From positions 248,001 through 312,000 of the forward strand of contig NZ_JAHFZG010000001.1 of the NCBI RefSeq assembly GCF_018619475.1: a DNA stretch of 64,000 nt. Reading direction: 5' to 3'. Below are positions 1-8,456 of the stretch, piece after piece. The notes under the pieces were generated by a model that was not told the DNA's origin, made no database searches, and was given only the letters and a program-made list of their open reading frames with translations. Origin of the DNA: Rhodomicrobium sp. Az07. GTDB lineage: Bacteria; Pseudomonadota; Alphaproteobacteria; Rhizobiales; Rhodomicrobiaceae. The stretch's first letter is position 1. Each line of letters starts with the position of its first letter. Made by a program: the position numbers and the translations under genes.

Positions 1-91
1 GGATCCCGCCGATCCAGCGGCTGACCTGGATAATGGAGGCCACCTCCAGCACCGGCCACGAAATCATGAGAAAGAGAATGACGAAGGGCAT
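1..91 (-). CDS. fxsA: FxsA family membrane protein, N-terminal part (runs off the window)
   Basis: Read on the minus strand from an ATG at 91, the frame is open to the window edge and begins MPFVILFLMISWPVLEVASI, a first transmembrane segment with the Pro-Val-Leu-Glu pattern characteristic of FxsA. FxsA is a small inner-membrane protein, named in E. coli for suppressing F exclusion of phage T7; its cellular role is unclear. It is divergent from the Tim44-like gene, an arrangement common in Rhizobiales. Only about 30 residues are visible, so the call rests on the N-terminus and the neighbourhood. Confidence 0.8.
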   Translation of the reverse strand, partial: MPFVILFLMISWPVLEVASIIQVSRWIGGI

Positions 92-293
92 CGAGCGGCT
101 CGGTCCTCGGGTTGGAACTGAAATTCGCACCTCATAATATGGGAGCGAAGATCGATTTGCGGAGAAGGATGCAAAGATTTCGGCAACGCTTGCGTCAAAG
201 GGCGCGCGGCTATAGCCAGCGCTGCCGGAAGCTCTTATATCACCGGTTGGAAGTCACACAACATCGGGCCCGACGGGGGTCAGGAGCGGCGGT

Positions 294-995
294 TTGACGA
301 GCGACATATTCGACCTCACCAATATTTTGCTTTTAGCGGTTGCGGTGGCGATTTTTCTGCGTCTGAGGAGCGTATTGGGCCGCAGGACGGGCGACGAAGA
401 AACGCGGCTGGACAATTATGCCCGTGACGCGGCGCCCGCGCGGGACAATGTCGTTCCGCTTCCCAGGGCTGAAGCGCGACCGGATGGCGCCTCACAGGGC
501 GGTCCCAGCGTGGACGAGCGGCTTGGCAATCTTTCGGAGGACAACGCGGCGCGCGCGCCGCTGCGCCAGATTGCCGCGTCCGACCCGTCTTTCGACACGG
601 CATCGTTCGTCAACGGAGCGAAGGTGGCCTACGAATCCATCATCACCGCCTATGCGAAGGGGGATCGCGAAACGCTGCGCTTCCTTCTCGCGCCGGATGT
701 GTTCGACAGCTTCAACGTGGTGATCAACGATCGCGAGTCGCGCGGCGAAACGGTCGAGTTCCACCTGATAGGGATCTCGGCAAGCGAAATCGTCGATGCA
801 AATCTCTCTGGCCGCATCGCGCAGGTCAAGGTGCGGTTCGTGAGCGATCTCGTCACCGCCACGCGAGACAAGCATGGTGAGGTGGTGGACGGCGACGACA
901 AGGCCGTGCGCCAGGTCACCGATATCTGGACCTTCTCCCGCGACGTATCTTCGCCGAACCCGAACTGGCAGCTCGTCGCAACCGACGCGGCGTGA
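294..995 (+). CDS. Tim44-like domain protein (TimA type)
   Basis: A 233-residue protein with an N-terminal hydrophobic anchor (about residues 8-26), a charged linker and a C-terminal Tim44-like domain (about 95-230) matching the fold shared with mitochondrial Tim44. Bacterial homologues are inner-membrane-associated and of poorly defined function. The start is TTG at 294, supported by AGGAG at 282-286 with a 7-base spacer; no better ATG exists. Its stop overlaps the GTG of the mltA-like gene, so the two are probably translated together. The 202-bp gap upstream, shared with divergent fxsA, should hold the promoter. Confidence 0.85.
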   Translation: MTSDIFDLTNILLLAVAVAIFLRLRSVLGRRTGDEETRLDNYARDAAPARDNVVPLPRAEARPDGASQGGPSVDERLGNLSEDNAARAPLRQIAASDPSFDTASFVNGAKVAYESIITAYAKGDRETLRFLLAPDVFDSFNVVINDRESRGETVEFHLIGISASEIVDANLSGRIAQVKVRFVSDLVTATRDKHGEVVDGDDKAVRQVTDIWTFSRDVSSPNPNWQLVATDAA

Positions 996-2056
996 CCGAA
1001 GGCTCTGAGCCCGCGCTCTGGCGGTGGCAGCATGGCGGCTCTACCTCCGCCCCGCTCACGCTGGAGCCGATGGCCTTCGCCGCAATCCCCGGCTGGCGCG
1101 ACGACGATCATGCGGAGGCGCTGGCTTGCTATCTGCGTTCCGCAGCGCTTGGCCCGAACCTGCCGCATCCTGCGGGAGACGCGGCTGGTTTGCTCGCCGA
1201 GCGTGAAGCCGCGCGCCGCTTCTTCGAGGCGCATTTTCAGCCTTGCCGCATAAACGCCGAACCGGGTCTGCTCACATCGTATTTCGAGCCGGTCCTCAAA
1301 GGGTCGCGCACGCGCTCGCCCGCTTTCCCTGTTCCGGTCTATCGCCGCCCGCCCGACCTCGCGTTGCTGCCGCCTGCGCATCCGCTCGCCGCTCAGGGCC
1401 TGAGTGCCGCACGCGCCACCGCCGCGGGGTTCGAGCCGTATTTCACGCGCGGAGAAATCAAGGCGGGCGCGCTCGAAGATCGCGAGTGCGCGCTTCTCTA
1501 TCTGGCGGATGCAGTCGATGCCTTCATCATGCACGTGCAGGGTTCAGGCGTGGTCGAACTCGACGACGGAACATGCGCGCGCCTGACCTTTGACGGCAAG
1601 AACGGCCATCCCTACACGTCCATTTCGAAATGGCTGATCGCGCAAGGCAAGCTCGCCGTCGAGGATGCGCACCTCGACGGCCTGAAGGCGTGGCTGCGCG
1701 CAGAACCGGGCCGCGAGGCTGTTCTCGCGGAAAACCGCTCCTATATCTTTTTTCGCGAACTCGACGCGGGCGCCGCCGGGCCGCGCGGCTCGTCGGGAGT
1801 GGACCTTTACCCCGGAAGAAGCCTTGCGACAGACCCGGCTTTTCATCCGGCGGGGACGCCGCTATGGGTATCGGCTCCGGACCTCGTGTTTCAGGGAAAG
1901 CCGTTCCATCGGCTTGCCATAGCGCAGGACACGGGCTCGGCGATCAAAGGGCCACAGCGCGGCGATATCTTCGCGGGGACGGGCCACGCGGCGGGCGAAA
2001 GTGCTGGCGCGGTGCGCCATTCATGCGATTTTATCGTTCTTCAACCAAGCTGCTAG
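992..2056 (+). CDS. mltA: Membrane-bound lytic murein transglycosylase A family (MltA)
   Basis: A 354-residue MltA-family protein that should cleave the MurNAc-GlcNAc bond of peptidoglycan to give 1,6-anhydro products. The MltA beta-barrel region spans about residues 90-250, followed by the 3D domain with the catalytic-Asp motif AQDTGSAIKG near residue 313. The GTG start overlaps the stop of the Tim44-like gene. No signal peptide or lipobox is visible at this start, which is unusual for an enzyme that acts in the periplasm; the N-terminus may differ or the protein may be exported by another route. The order tim44-mltA-smr is conserved in Rhizobiales. Confidence 0.9.
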   Translation: MTEGSEPALWRWQHGGSTSAPLTLEPMAFAAIPGWRDDDHAEALACYLRSAALGPNLPHPAGDAAGLLAEREAARRFFEAHFQPCRINAEPGLLTSYFEPVLKGSRTRSPAFPVPVYRRPPDLALLPPAHPLAAQGLSAARATAAGFEPYFTRGEIKAGALEDRECALLYLADAVDAFIMHVQGSGVVELDDGTCARLTFDGKNGHPYTSISKWLIAQGKLAVEDAHLDGLKAWLRAEPGREAVLAENRSYIFFRELDAGAAGPRGSSGVDLYPGRSLATDPAFHPAGTPLWVSAPDLVFQGKPFHRLAIAQDTGSAIKGPQRGDIFAGTGHAAGESAGAVRHSCDFIVLQPSC

Positions 2057-2084
2057 CTAGCGCGTGATTGACGTGGGAAAAGGG

Positions 2085-2702
2085 ATGGAAGGCCGCCGAA
2101 AGAAGCGCCTCCTCTCGAAGGAGGAAATCGACCTGTGGGCGCATGTGACCCGCAACGATGAGCCTCTTGCGCTTTCGCGCCCGGACACGCCTGCGCCGAG
2201 GGGCGACGAAGGAGCCCCTCCGCCGTCGCAGTTCCTCACTCCCAAGGCCAAGCCAATTGGCAGCCCGCCGCTGCGCGCGGAACCGGCTGTCACGAGCCCC
2301 GGCGCAGCGGCCATGCGCCCGACTTCGACACCCCACCAGCCTTTCGATCACCGCATCGTTCGGAAGATCGCGCGCGGCCGCCGCGAGATCGACGCCCGCA
2401 TCGACCTCCACGGCCTGCGCCAGCACGACGCCTATGCAACCCTCCGCGCCTTTCTCGCGCGCTGCCAGGTCGAAGGGCACCGCCATGTGCTGATCATCAC
2501 AGGCAAGGGGGGACGCGCCGATACCGATAGCAGGGATTTCTGGAACAGCGAAAATCGCGGCGTCTTGAGGCGCCTCGTGCCGCACTGGCTGTCCGAGCCG
2601 GAGTTCCGGACACATGTGGTGAGCTTCACCGAGTCAGCGCACCATCATGGCGGGAGCGGCGCGCTGTATGTGACGATCCGCAAACGGGGCAAGCCGGGCT
2701 GA
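2085..2702 (+). CDS. Smr domain protein (MutS2-type small nuclease domain)
   Basis: A 205-residue protein with a basic N-terminus (MEGRRKKRLLSKEE) and a C-terminal Smr domain containing the DLHGLRQHDA motif and the ITGKGG plus GGSGALYV motifs. Smr domains bind or nick branched nucleic acid or RNA; stand-alone alphaproteobacterial members have no settled role. I chose the ATG at 2085 because a purine-rich stretch lies just upstream and the protein then begins like other alphaproteobacterial Smr proteins; a GTG at 2064 in the same frame would add seven residues. It follows mltA by 28 bases and is probably in the same operon. Confidence 0.85.
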   Translation: MEGRRKKRLLSKEEIDLWAHVTRNDEPLALSRPDTPAPRGDEGAPPPSQFLTPKAKPIGSPPLRAEPAVTSPGAAAMRPTSTPHQPFDHRIVRKIARGRREIDARIDLHGLRQHDAYATLRAFLARCQVEGHRHVLIITGKGGRADTDSRDFWNSENRGVLRRLVPHWLSEPEFRTHVVSFTESAHHHGGSGALYVTIRKRGKPG

Positions 2703-2736
2703 CCGGCAAGCGCCAGCCAGCAACGCCGCCCTGCAC

Positions 2737-4497
2737 TCACTCCGCCGCGCGGGCAGCCGATCCTAGCGGCTCGTCTTCCTTCAGATCGCCCGCCTTGACG
2801 AGCCGCTCGAAGATGCCGCCCGCCTCGGCCAGCGCGGCGAACGTTCCCATCTCGACGATGCGCCCCTTTTCGAGCACGAGGATCCTGTCCGCGCTTGCGA
2901 CTGTCGAAAGCCGGTGCGCGATGAGAAACGTGGTGCGTCCACGCCGCACTTGGTCGAGTGCGCGCTTGATCTTGAGTTCGGTCTCGTTATCGAGCGCACT
3001 TGTCGCCTCGTCGAGGATCAGGATCGGCGCGTTCTTCAGGATCGCGCGGGCGATGGCAATGCGCTGGCGCTCGCCGCCCGACAGCGCCGAGCCGCGTTCG
3101 CCGATAACGAAGCTATAGCCGCCGGGTTTGGCGAGAATGAACTCGTGCGCTTCGGCCAGCGTGGCCGCTTCTTCCACGTCGGCGTCTGTGGCGTTGGGGC
3201 GTCCCACGCGAATGTTTTCCGCGATCGAACGATTGAACAGCCCCGCATCCTGAAACACCACGGCGACGGACTGCCGCAGCGAGTTCAGCGTCGCGTCGCG
3301 GATGTCGACGCCGTCGATGAGGATACGGCCTTCCTGCGGATCGCGCAGCCGCTGGAGCAGCGCGAGCGTCGTCGTCTTGCCCGAGCCGGTCGGGCCGACG
3401 AGCGCGAAGGTCTGCCCCGGCGCGGCGTCGAAGTCGAGCCCGAACACGCCCTGATCGCTGTTCGGGAAGCGGTAAGTGGCGTGATCGAAGGTGACGCGAC
3501 CCTTCACGTTTTCCAGCGGCACCGCGCCCGGCTTCTCGATGGTCACGCCGCTCGTGTCGAGCAGGTCGAAGAAGTACTGAAGCGTCGGCGCCTGCATGAA
3601 GATGCGCGCGACGAAGCTCGAAAGCTGGTCGAGCTTCGAGATGAGCAGTCCCGCGAAACCAACGAAAGCCACGATCTCGCCCACCGTCACTTCGCCCCGC
3701 TGCGCGAGGATCGCGCCGATGGCGAAGACGGCAACCATGGTGATCGTCGCGGCGGCGCGCGTCAGCACGGTCAGCATGGCCCACCATGTCAGGACGGGAT
3801 ATTGCGCGCGCAACAGATCGGCCATGAGGTTGCGGAGCGCGCTCGCCTCGTCCACGAGGCGCGTATAGCTTTGCACCACGGTCACGTTACCGATCACGTC
3901 GCCCACGCGGCCGAAAACATCCTGATGATAGGCTTCGACGTTCTCCTGCCCGCCCTGCGTCCGCTTGATGATGACGATGTTGGCGAGGAAATACAGAACC
4001 GCGAGCGCGGCCAGCAGCGCTGCGAGCCGCGTGTCGATGGAGATGGCAACCGGGATCAGCAGGACGATGCTGATGATGGCGGTCAGGTGCTCGCGCAGGA
4101 ACGAGAGCCAAAGCGCGAAAAGCTGGTCCGTGCCCGCGAGGATGATGCGGACGAGGCGCCCAGTGCCGTGCTGGGCGTGATAGCTCACCGGCAGGTTGAT
4201 CGCGCGCTCGAAGGCCGCGCCCATCGCCGCGAGGCGCTGGCGGTGCGCGAGCCGGTCCGCCATGATCGACAGCGCGACGCTCGCGATGATGTTGAACAGC
4301 CCGAGCGCCGCCCATATGGCGATGATCGGAAAGGCTTCGTCGCCCTTCGACAGCGCGTCTACCACGCGGCCGAAGAGGATCGGTTCAGCGAGTTGCACGA
4401 TGGCGATGGCCGCGCCCGCCGCGACCAGCGCAATCGCAAGCCAGCGCTCGGAAGCGAGCATGCCGAGAGCGCGAATGTATATCCTGGCCATCTTCAT
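2737..4497 (-). CDS. ndvA: Cyclic beta-1,2-glucan ABC exporter, fused permease/ATPase (NdvA/ChvA)
   Basis: A 586-residue half-transporter: a six-helix ABC exporter domain (about 1-310) followed by a nucleotide-binding domain with Walker A GPTGSGKTT (about 368), signature LSGGERQR (472) and Walker B LILDEATS (about 492). Sequence style and length match NdvA/ChvA, which exports cyclic beta-1,2-glucan to the periplasm and is important for osmoadaptation and host interaction in rhizobia, Agrobacterium and Brucella. It works as a homodimer. The glucan synthase NdvB is not in the window. The unknown gene at 4563-5390 lies 65 bases upstream on the same strand and may be cotranscribed. Confidence 0.88.
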   Translation of the reverse strand: MKMARIYIRALGMLASERWLAIALVAAGAAIAIVQLAEPILFGRVVDALSKGDEAFPIIAIWAALGLFNIIASVALSIMADRLAHRQRLAAMGAAFERAINLPVSYHAQHGTGRLVRIILAGTDQLFALWLSFLREHLTAIISIVLLIPVAISIDTRLAALLAALAVLYFLANIVIIKRTQGGQENVEAYHQDVFGRVGDVIGNVTVVQSYTRLVDEASALRNLMADLLRAQYPVLTWWAMLTVLTRAAATITMVAVFAIGAILAQRGEVTVGEIVAFVGFAGLLISKLDQLSSFVARIFMQAPTLQYFFDLLDTSGVTIEKPGAVPLENVKGRVTFDHATYRFPNSDQGVFGLDFDAAPGQTFALVGPTGSGKTTTLALLQRLRDPQEGRILIDGVDIRDATLNSLRQSVAVVFQDAGLFNRSIAENIRVGRPNATDADVEEAATLAEAHEFILAKPGGYSFVIGERGSALSGGERQRIAIARAILKNAPILILDEATSALDNETELKIKRALDQVRRGRTTFLIAHRLSTVASADRILVLEKGRIVEMGTFAALAEAGGIFERLVKAGDLKEDEPLGSAARAAE

Positions 4498-4562
4498 GAC
4501 GCGCCGGCCCGATGGGATGTGGGGGTTGAAAAATGAGGCACTTGCGTCGCTGACGAAGAAAA

Positions 4563-5390
4563 CTATGCCGCCCGAGGCGTCCGCATCGCATGCGGAGCGG
4601 CGATGCCGACTGTCTTCTGCATTCCGTCGGAGAAAATGGCCACGACGCGGTCATCGGCAAGGAGCGAGAGACGGACCACATCGCGTTTCGCCCAACCGTC
4701 CGGCGCAAGTGTCGTGACCTTGACGCGTCCGGCCTCGCAGGCGAAGCAGGTCAGCGCGCCGAAGGGATGCACAAGCCGCAGCCTGCGACCGTCCGCCGTC
4801 CGCACCGGCAGCGAGATTTCGGCGGGAGCGTTGAGCGCCGCGCCGCCCTTCGCCTCGAAAATGTAATCGTGACCGACGGCATGCCATGCGTTTTGCGCGC
4901 CTTGACCGCCGAGGCGGACGAAGCAGCGCCATACCGCGCCGATCCCGGCGTCCGCCGACACGCAGACCCAGCGCAGACGCAACCCGATCCGCTCGCCCTT
5001 CGCGCCGATGATGGCGGTGTTGCCGGCGGGGAATGAGGCGGCCAGAAACTCGGCTTCGCCGCCGCTGTCGATACGGTCGGGAAACTGGGCGCCGAGCACG
5101 GGCGTCGGTATGGCTCCACGCGTAAGCGGCAGATTGCAGCCGTAGGCGACGGCGCTTGTCGCGAGAGGTTCGAGGTAGCTTGATGGAAGCACGAGAGATT
5201 TCGGCTCGCCATCGAGATTTCCAGCGGGCCAGCCGACAATCGGCTCAGAGAGCGTCGTGACGATGCCGCCATCCGCGCCGAGGGCAAGCGGCACGGGAAA
5301 CGCATGGGGCCTTGCGCTGCGCTCGAACATGAAAACCAGCCGCCGGATCGGATCCTCTACGCTGTCCTGACTGTCACATGAACCCGTCAC
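4563..5390 (-). CDS. Conserved hypothetical protein upstream of ndvA
   Basis: I do not recognise this family. The frame encodes about 255-275 residues, with beta-rich alternation, no clear signal peptide or transmembrane helix and a C-terminal region rich in Arg, Val and Ala. The start is uncertain: GTG at 5390 (or the adjacent TTG at 5393) gives the longest product, while ATG at 5330 begins MFERSARPHAF; neither has a strong ribosome binding site. Third-position GC bias matches real genes here, and it is codirectional with ndvA 65 bases downstream, suggesting a shared transcript and an envelope-related role, which is inference only. Confidence 0.6.
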   Translation of the reverse strand: MTGSCDSQDSVEDPIRRLVFMFERSARPHAFPVPLALGADGGIVTTLSEPIVGWPAGNLDGEPKSLVLPSSYLEPLATSAVAYGCNLPLTRGAIPTPVLGAQFPDRIDSGGEAEFLAASFPAGNTAIIGAKGERIGLRLRWVCVSADAGIGAVWRCFVRLGGQGAQNAWHAVGHDYIFEAKGGAALNAPAEISLPVRTADGRRLRLVHPFGALTCFACEAGRVKVTTLAPDGWAKRDVVRLSLLADDRVVAIFSDGMQKTVGIAAPHAMRTPRAA

Positions 5391-5512
5391 CAAAGAATGA
5401 ATCGCGAGAACGGCTTGTCCACAGCGGTTGTGTGGCCACGAAAAAGCCTGCTATGAGCGGTTAAGGAAATCGAATTGGGCTTTGCGGAAGCGAGCTTGCG
5501 AAGGTGGCGGTC

Positions 5513-6304
5513 ATGACTGTTGCGGTGGTGATCCCAGCGCTGAACGAAGAAGGAAATATCGGCCGTCTCGTCGAGGAAACGCTGCGCGCCATCGCGCCCG
5601 AGGTTCTCGGCGAGGTGATCGTGATCGACGACGGCAGCACCGATGGCACCGGCGCGGAAATCAAGGCCCTCGCCGCGCGCGATCCGCGTGTGCGCTACAT
5701 CCGCCATAGCGCTCGCTCCGGCCAAAGCGCCGCGATCCGCACGGGTGTTCTCGCGGCGCAATGCCCCCTGATCGCCACGATGGACGGCGACGGTCAGAAC
5801 GATCCCGCCGACATTCCGAACCTGTTGAAAGGCCTCGGCACGCCCGGCAAATGCGGCCCGGCGCTTGTGGGCGGCGTCCGCGTGAAGCGCAAGGCGGTCG
5901 GCTCGCGGCGCATCGCGAGCCTTCTGGGCAACCGGGCGCGCGCCGCGATCCTCAAGGATCAATGCCCGGACTCGGGCTGCGGCATCAAGGTTTTCTGGCG
6001 CGAGGCGTATCTGCGGCTGCCGTTCTTCACGAGCATGCACCGCTTCATGCCCGCCCTCTTCCAGATGTACAGCCACAAGGTGGAGTACGTGCCGGTGAAC
6101 GACCGGCCGCGCATCGCGGGGCAATCGAAATACACGAACTTCAACCGCGCGCTGCTGGGCGTCTACGACATGATCGGCATCGTGTGGCTGAGGCGGCGCA
6201 CGCGGGTGCCGGAGATCGCGGAAGATACGCTTGGCGTGGCGCGGCTGAGGGAAGCCGCCCCGGTGCTCCGGGTTGCGTCGGTCGCTTCGCGGCAGACGCA
6301 CTGA
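5513..6304 (+). CDS. Family 2 glycosyltransferase, dolichol-phosphate-mannosyltransferase type
   Basis: A 263-residue GT2 enzyme without C-terminal membrane helices. It shows the nucleotide-binding IPALNEEGNIG start, VIDDGSTDGT and the DxD-like MDGDGQ near residue 85 that coordinates the metal-nucleotide-sugar. Such enzymes transfer a hexose or aminosugar from a nucleotide sugar to polyprenyl phosphate, making a lipid-linked donor for glycosyltransferases working in the periplasm. The ATG at 5513 is chosen because AAGGTGG at 5501-5507 sits five bases upstream; a GTG at 5504 lies inside that site. The LAB_N-domain protein downstream is its usual partner. Confidence 0.85.
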   Translation: MTVAVVIPALNEEGNIGRLVEETLRAIAPEVLGEVIVIDDGSTDGTGAEIKALAARDPRVRYIRHSARSGQSAAIRTGVLAAQCPLIATMDGDGQNDPADIPNLLKGLGTPGKCGPALVGGVRVKRKAVGSRRIASLLGNRARAAILKDQCPDSGCGIKVFWREAYLRLPFFTSMHRFMPALFQMYSHKVEYVPVNDRPRIAGQSKYTNFNRALLGVYDMIGIVWLRRRTRVPEIAEDTLGVARLREAAPVLRVASVASRQTH

Positions 6305-6358
6305 CGCGTTTTTCGAGCGAACGCCTCGCGAGAGGAAGACGCGCCAAGGATGAGCCGG

Positions 6359-6385
6359 AGCTTTTCCGCATGAACGGGAAAAGCT
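6359..6385. terminator. Stem-loop after the GT2 gene
   Basis: AGCTTTTCC at 6359-6367 pairs exactly with GGAAAAGCT at 6377-6385 around a nine-base loop. It lies 55 bases past the GT2 stop within a 205-base gap. No U-tract follows, so it could be a processing hairpin or a repeat remnant rather than a true intrinsic terminator. Confidence 0.4.
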
Positions 6386-6509
6386 TCGGAAGCAGCGCAG
6401 AGGCATTGGATTTGTCCCGCTTCGGTGCAAGCGGGCGATTCCGGGGCCGTTTCGGCCGGTCCGTGAAGCCGGGTTAGCGGGCGGCCTTCAGCCCAGAACG
6501 GGGATTCGC

Positions 6510-6860
6510 ATGGACATCGCAAAGTTCAGTCAGTGGTGGGCGCAGGTTTCGGACGTGGAGATGGCGTGGGTCATCTTCGGTTTCGCGGCGCAGTCCATGT
6601 TCTTCATGCGCTTCGTTCTGCAATGGATCGCGAGCGAGCGCGTCAAGCGCAGCATCGTGCCGGAAACCTTCTGGTATTTCAGCTTTGCCGGCGGCCTCAT
6701 GCTGTTCGTCTACGCCGTTCATCGAGCCGATCCGGTGATCATGCTGGGGCAGCTCGCGGGTCTCTTCATCTATGCGCGCAATATCTACCTCATCTGGGCG
6801 CACAAGCGCACCGAGCGCGCCGCCGCGAACGCGCCCGCCGGTCTTCGCGCGGCGGAGTAG
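6510..6860 (+). CDS. Small membrane protein with lipid-A-disaccharide-synthase N-terminal (LAB_N) domain
   Basis: A 116-residue protein with three hydrophobic segments (about 17-37, 48-67, 73-92), containing MFFMRFVLQWIASER and the PETFWYFSFAGG signature of the LAB_N family. These proteins are usually encoded next to a GT2 polyprenyl-phosphate glycosyltransferase and often an ArnT-like membrane glycosyltransferase, and are thought to help with lipid A or surface-glycan modification. Here the GT2 gene is 205 bases upstream but no ArnT-like gene follows. A GGGG ribosome-binding stretch precedes the ATG. Confidence 0.85.
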   Translation: MDIAKFSQWWAQVSDVEMAWVIFGFAAQSMFFMRFVLQWIASERVKRSIVPETFWYFSFAGGLMLFVYAVHRADPVIMLGQLAGLFIYARNIYLIWAHKRTERAAANAPAGLRAAE

Positions 6861-6955
6861 CGATTACGAAGCCGATCCATAGCGCCGAGCAATGAGGCCC
6901 ACCGCCAGAAGAATCGTGGAAGCACGCTTTTCGAGTCCCTTCATGCGGAGCCAAG

Positions 6956-7756
6956 ATGAACAGAATCCAAGATCTCGACCGATTGCCCGATCGTGGAAAC
7001 CCGACAGGTGAGCCAACCTCACTGCGGAAAGCTTATCTCGACCTCATTTGCGACAGCCTCGTCGGACGTCTCAACAGAGATCCGGCGATTCAACCGCACA
7101 TCGGGGGCTACGACGATATGCACCGGCTCAACGGCTGGGACTGGCCGTCCGGCGCGCCGTCAATGATCGGCTGGCGTCGCATGAGCCACCTCAGGGCCGA
7201 GTGCGAGCGAGTCTTGACCGAGCGGGTTCCGGGCGACTTTCTGGAAGCGGGCGTCTGGCGCGGTGGCGCGGCCATGATGATGCGCGCGGTGCTCAAGGCG
7301 TACAACATCGGCGACCGCCGGGTTTTCGCCGCCGACACGTTTGCAGGTCTCCCGGACGACACAGACGCCAGTGACTCCGCTGCCGTCCTGCACGGCAACC
7401 CCACGTTCAGCGTCTCCCTCGACGAGGTGAAGGCCGCGTTCCGCCGCTACGGTCTTCTCGACAGTCAGGTCGTGTTTCTTGAGGGTCCGTTCGCGAAAAC
7501 GCTCCCGAGCGCTCCCGTCGCCTCGCTCGCCTTGCTGCGCCTCGACGGCGATACTTTCGCAAGCGCGCGCGACACCCTTGCCGCCCTCTACGAGAAGCTC
7601 TCGCCCGGCGGCAGCCTGATCCTCGACGATTATTTCCTGTTCGAGGATAACCGCAGCGCCGTCGAAGCCTTTCGATCCGAGCGCGAGATCGCCACCCCGA
7701 TCGTGCGGATCGACGACTACGGCGGCTACTGGATTAAGGACAGGCGGCGGGGTTAG
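6956..7756 (+). CDS. TylF/MycF-type SAM-dependent O-methyltransferase
   Basis: A 266-residue protein of the TylF family. The SAM-binding motif appears as DFLEAGVWRGGAAMMM (about 93-108), followed by FAADTFAGLP and the metal-binding acidic positions in LLRLDGDTF and LILDDYF. Family members methylate sugar hydroxyls on macrolides or on polysaccharides, using magnesium. Its position between a lipid-linked glycosyltransferase pair and a polysaccharide locus points to methylation of a surface-glycan sugar, which is inferred from context. It stands alone, with 95 bases before and about 140 bases of AT-richer DNA after it. Confidence 0.8.
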   Translation: MNRIQDLDRLPDRGNPTGEPTSLRKAYLDLICDSLVGRLNRDPAIQPHIGGYDDMHRLNGWDWPSGAPSMIGWRRMSHLRAECERVLTERVPGDFLEAGVWRGGAAMMMRAVLKAYNIGDRRVFAADTFAGLPDDTDASDSAAVLHGNPTFSVSLDEVKAAFRRYGLLDSQVVFLEGPFAKTLPSAPVASLALLRLDGDTFASARDTLAALYEKLSPGGSLILDDYFLFEDNRSAVEAFRSEREIATPIVRIDDYGGYWIKDRRRG

Positions 7757-7895
7757 ACGCGCCCGGCGAGAAAAGGGTAAGGGGATAAAAATCAATCGCT
7801 GATTGGACAGATCCCTCGAATAGCCATATAAAAAGGTGGCAGCCACGTCAGAAGAGTTGCGATCTCAAATGACGTGACTAACCACTACTTACTTA

Positions 7896-7916
7896 AAATG
7901 CGGTCTTTCCGCATTT
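7896..7916 (-). terminator. Probable intrinsic terminator of the 7962-8456 gene
   Basis: AAATGCGG (7896-7903) pairs with CCGCATTT (7909-7916) around a five-base loop. On the minus strand the stem ends in TTTT, 46 bases beyond the stop of the unknown gene, as expected for its terminator. Confidence 0.55.
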
Positions 7917-7961
7917 GGCAACACCTGCCTTTCTGGTTCGCCCGGTTCAAGGGGCAGGGCT

Positions 7962-8456
7962 TCAATGCGGGAGCGACCCGCTATTCACGGCCTCGGACGC
8001 CACATCCGGGGCCGAAACTTTTTTGGCTCCATCCTCAGTGAGGGAGCCAATATCCTCCATCAGAACCCACCTCTTTTTCTCCAGACTCCAGCGAACATGC
8101 TTTCCCTGTAGTCTCTGGATCGCGTTGGACACGGATGGCTGCTTAGTTTTGATACCTTGCCGTTCTAGATAGTCGACAATAGCCGATGGCGTTCCGATTC
8201 CATCTCTGATCGCGTCGAGGACTCCGCGCGCCACAATTCCGCGTTTGTTGGTCCCATGCCGTTCAACGCGAGCCTCGTCTCTCTCAATTGCGGCTATCGC
8301 AATTTCCAAATGCTCAACAGCTCTCTTGGTCTCAGCGAGCAGCGCTCGCTGGGCCTTAAGCTCCTCTCTTAGCCTCTTCAGAACGTCTGCCACTGTTACC
8401 CGCTTCCATTGCTGATCGTAATAGATCGATTCCGTTGTCTCATCAACGTCGCTCAT
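7962..8456 (-). CDS. Hypothetical protein with coiled coil and winged-helix-like C-terminal half
   Basis: A 164-residue protein I cannot assign. Residues about 18-60 look like a coiled coil (VLKRLREELKAQRALLAETK), and about 75-130 resemble a winged-helix segment (ARGVLDAIRDGIGTPSAIVDYLERQGI, then SVSNAIQRLQGK with a charged wing). Base composition is visibly less GC-rich than its neighbours, suggesting recent acquisition. It has its own terminator and interrupts the polysaccharide region on the opposite strand. Starts at 8456 (ATG), 8468 (ATG) or 8471 (TTG) are all possible; a 25-bp tandem duplication covers this start region and places an out-of-frame ATG upstream. Confidence 0.6.
   Translation of the reverse strand: MSDVDETTESIYYDQQWKRVTVADVLKRLREELKAQRALLAETKRAVEHLEIAIAAIERDEARVERHGTNKRGIVARGVLDAIRDGIGTPSAIVDYLERQGIKTKQPSVSNAIQRLQGKHVRWSLEKKRWVLMEDIGSLTEDGAKKVSAPDVASEAVNSGSLPH

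Noticed and set aside
112-297. Small Arg-rich frame before the Tim44-like gene
   Set aside because: Begins with TTG without a ribosome binding site and lies in the promoter gap of two divergent genes.
2914-4536. Long open frame on the plus strand opposite ndvA
   Set aside because: It is a high-GC mirror of a clear ABC exporter gene, rich in Arg, His and Asp without family motifs.
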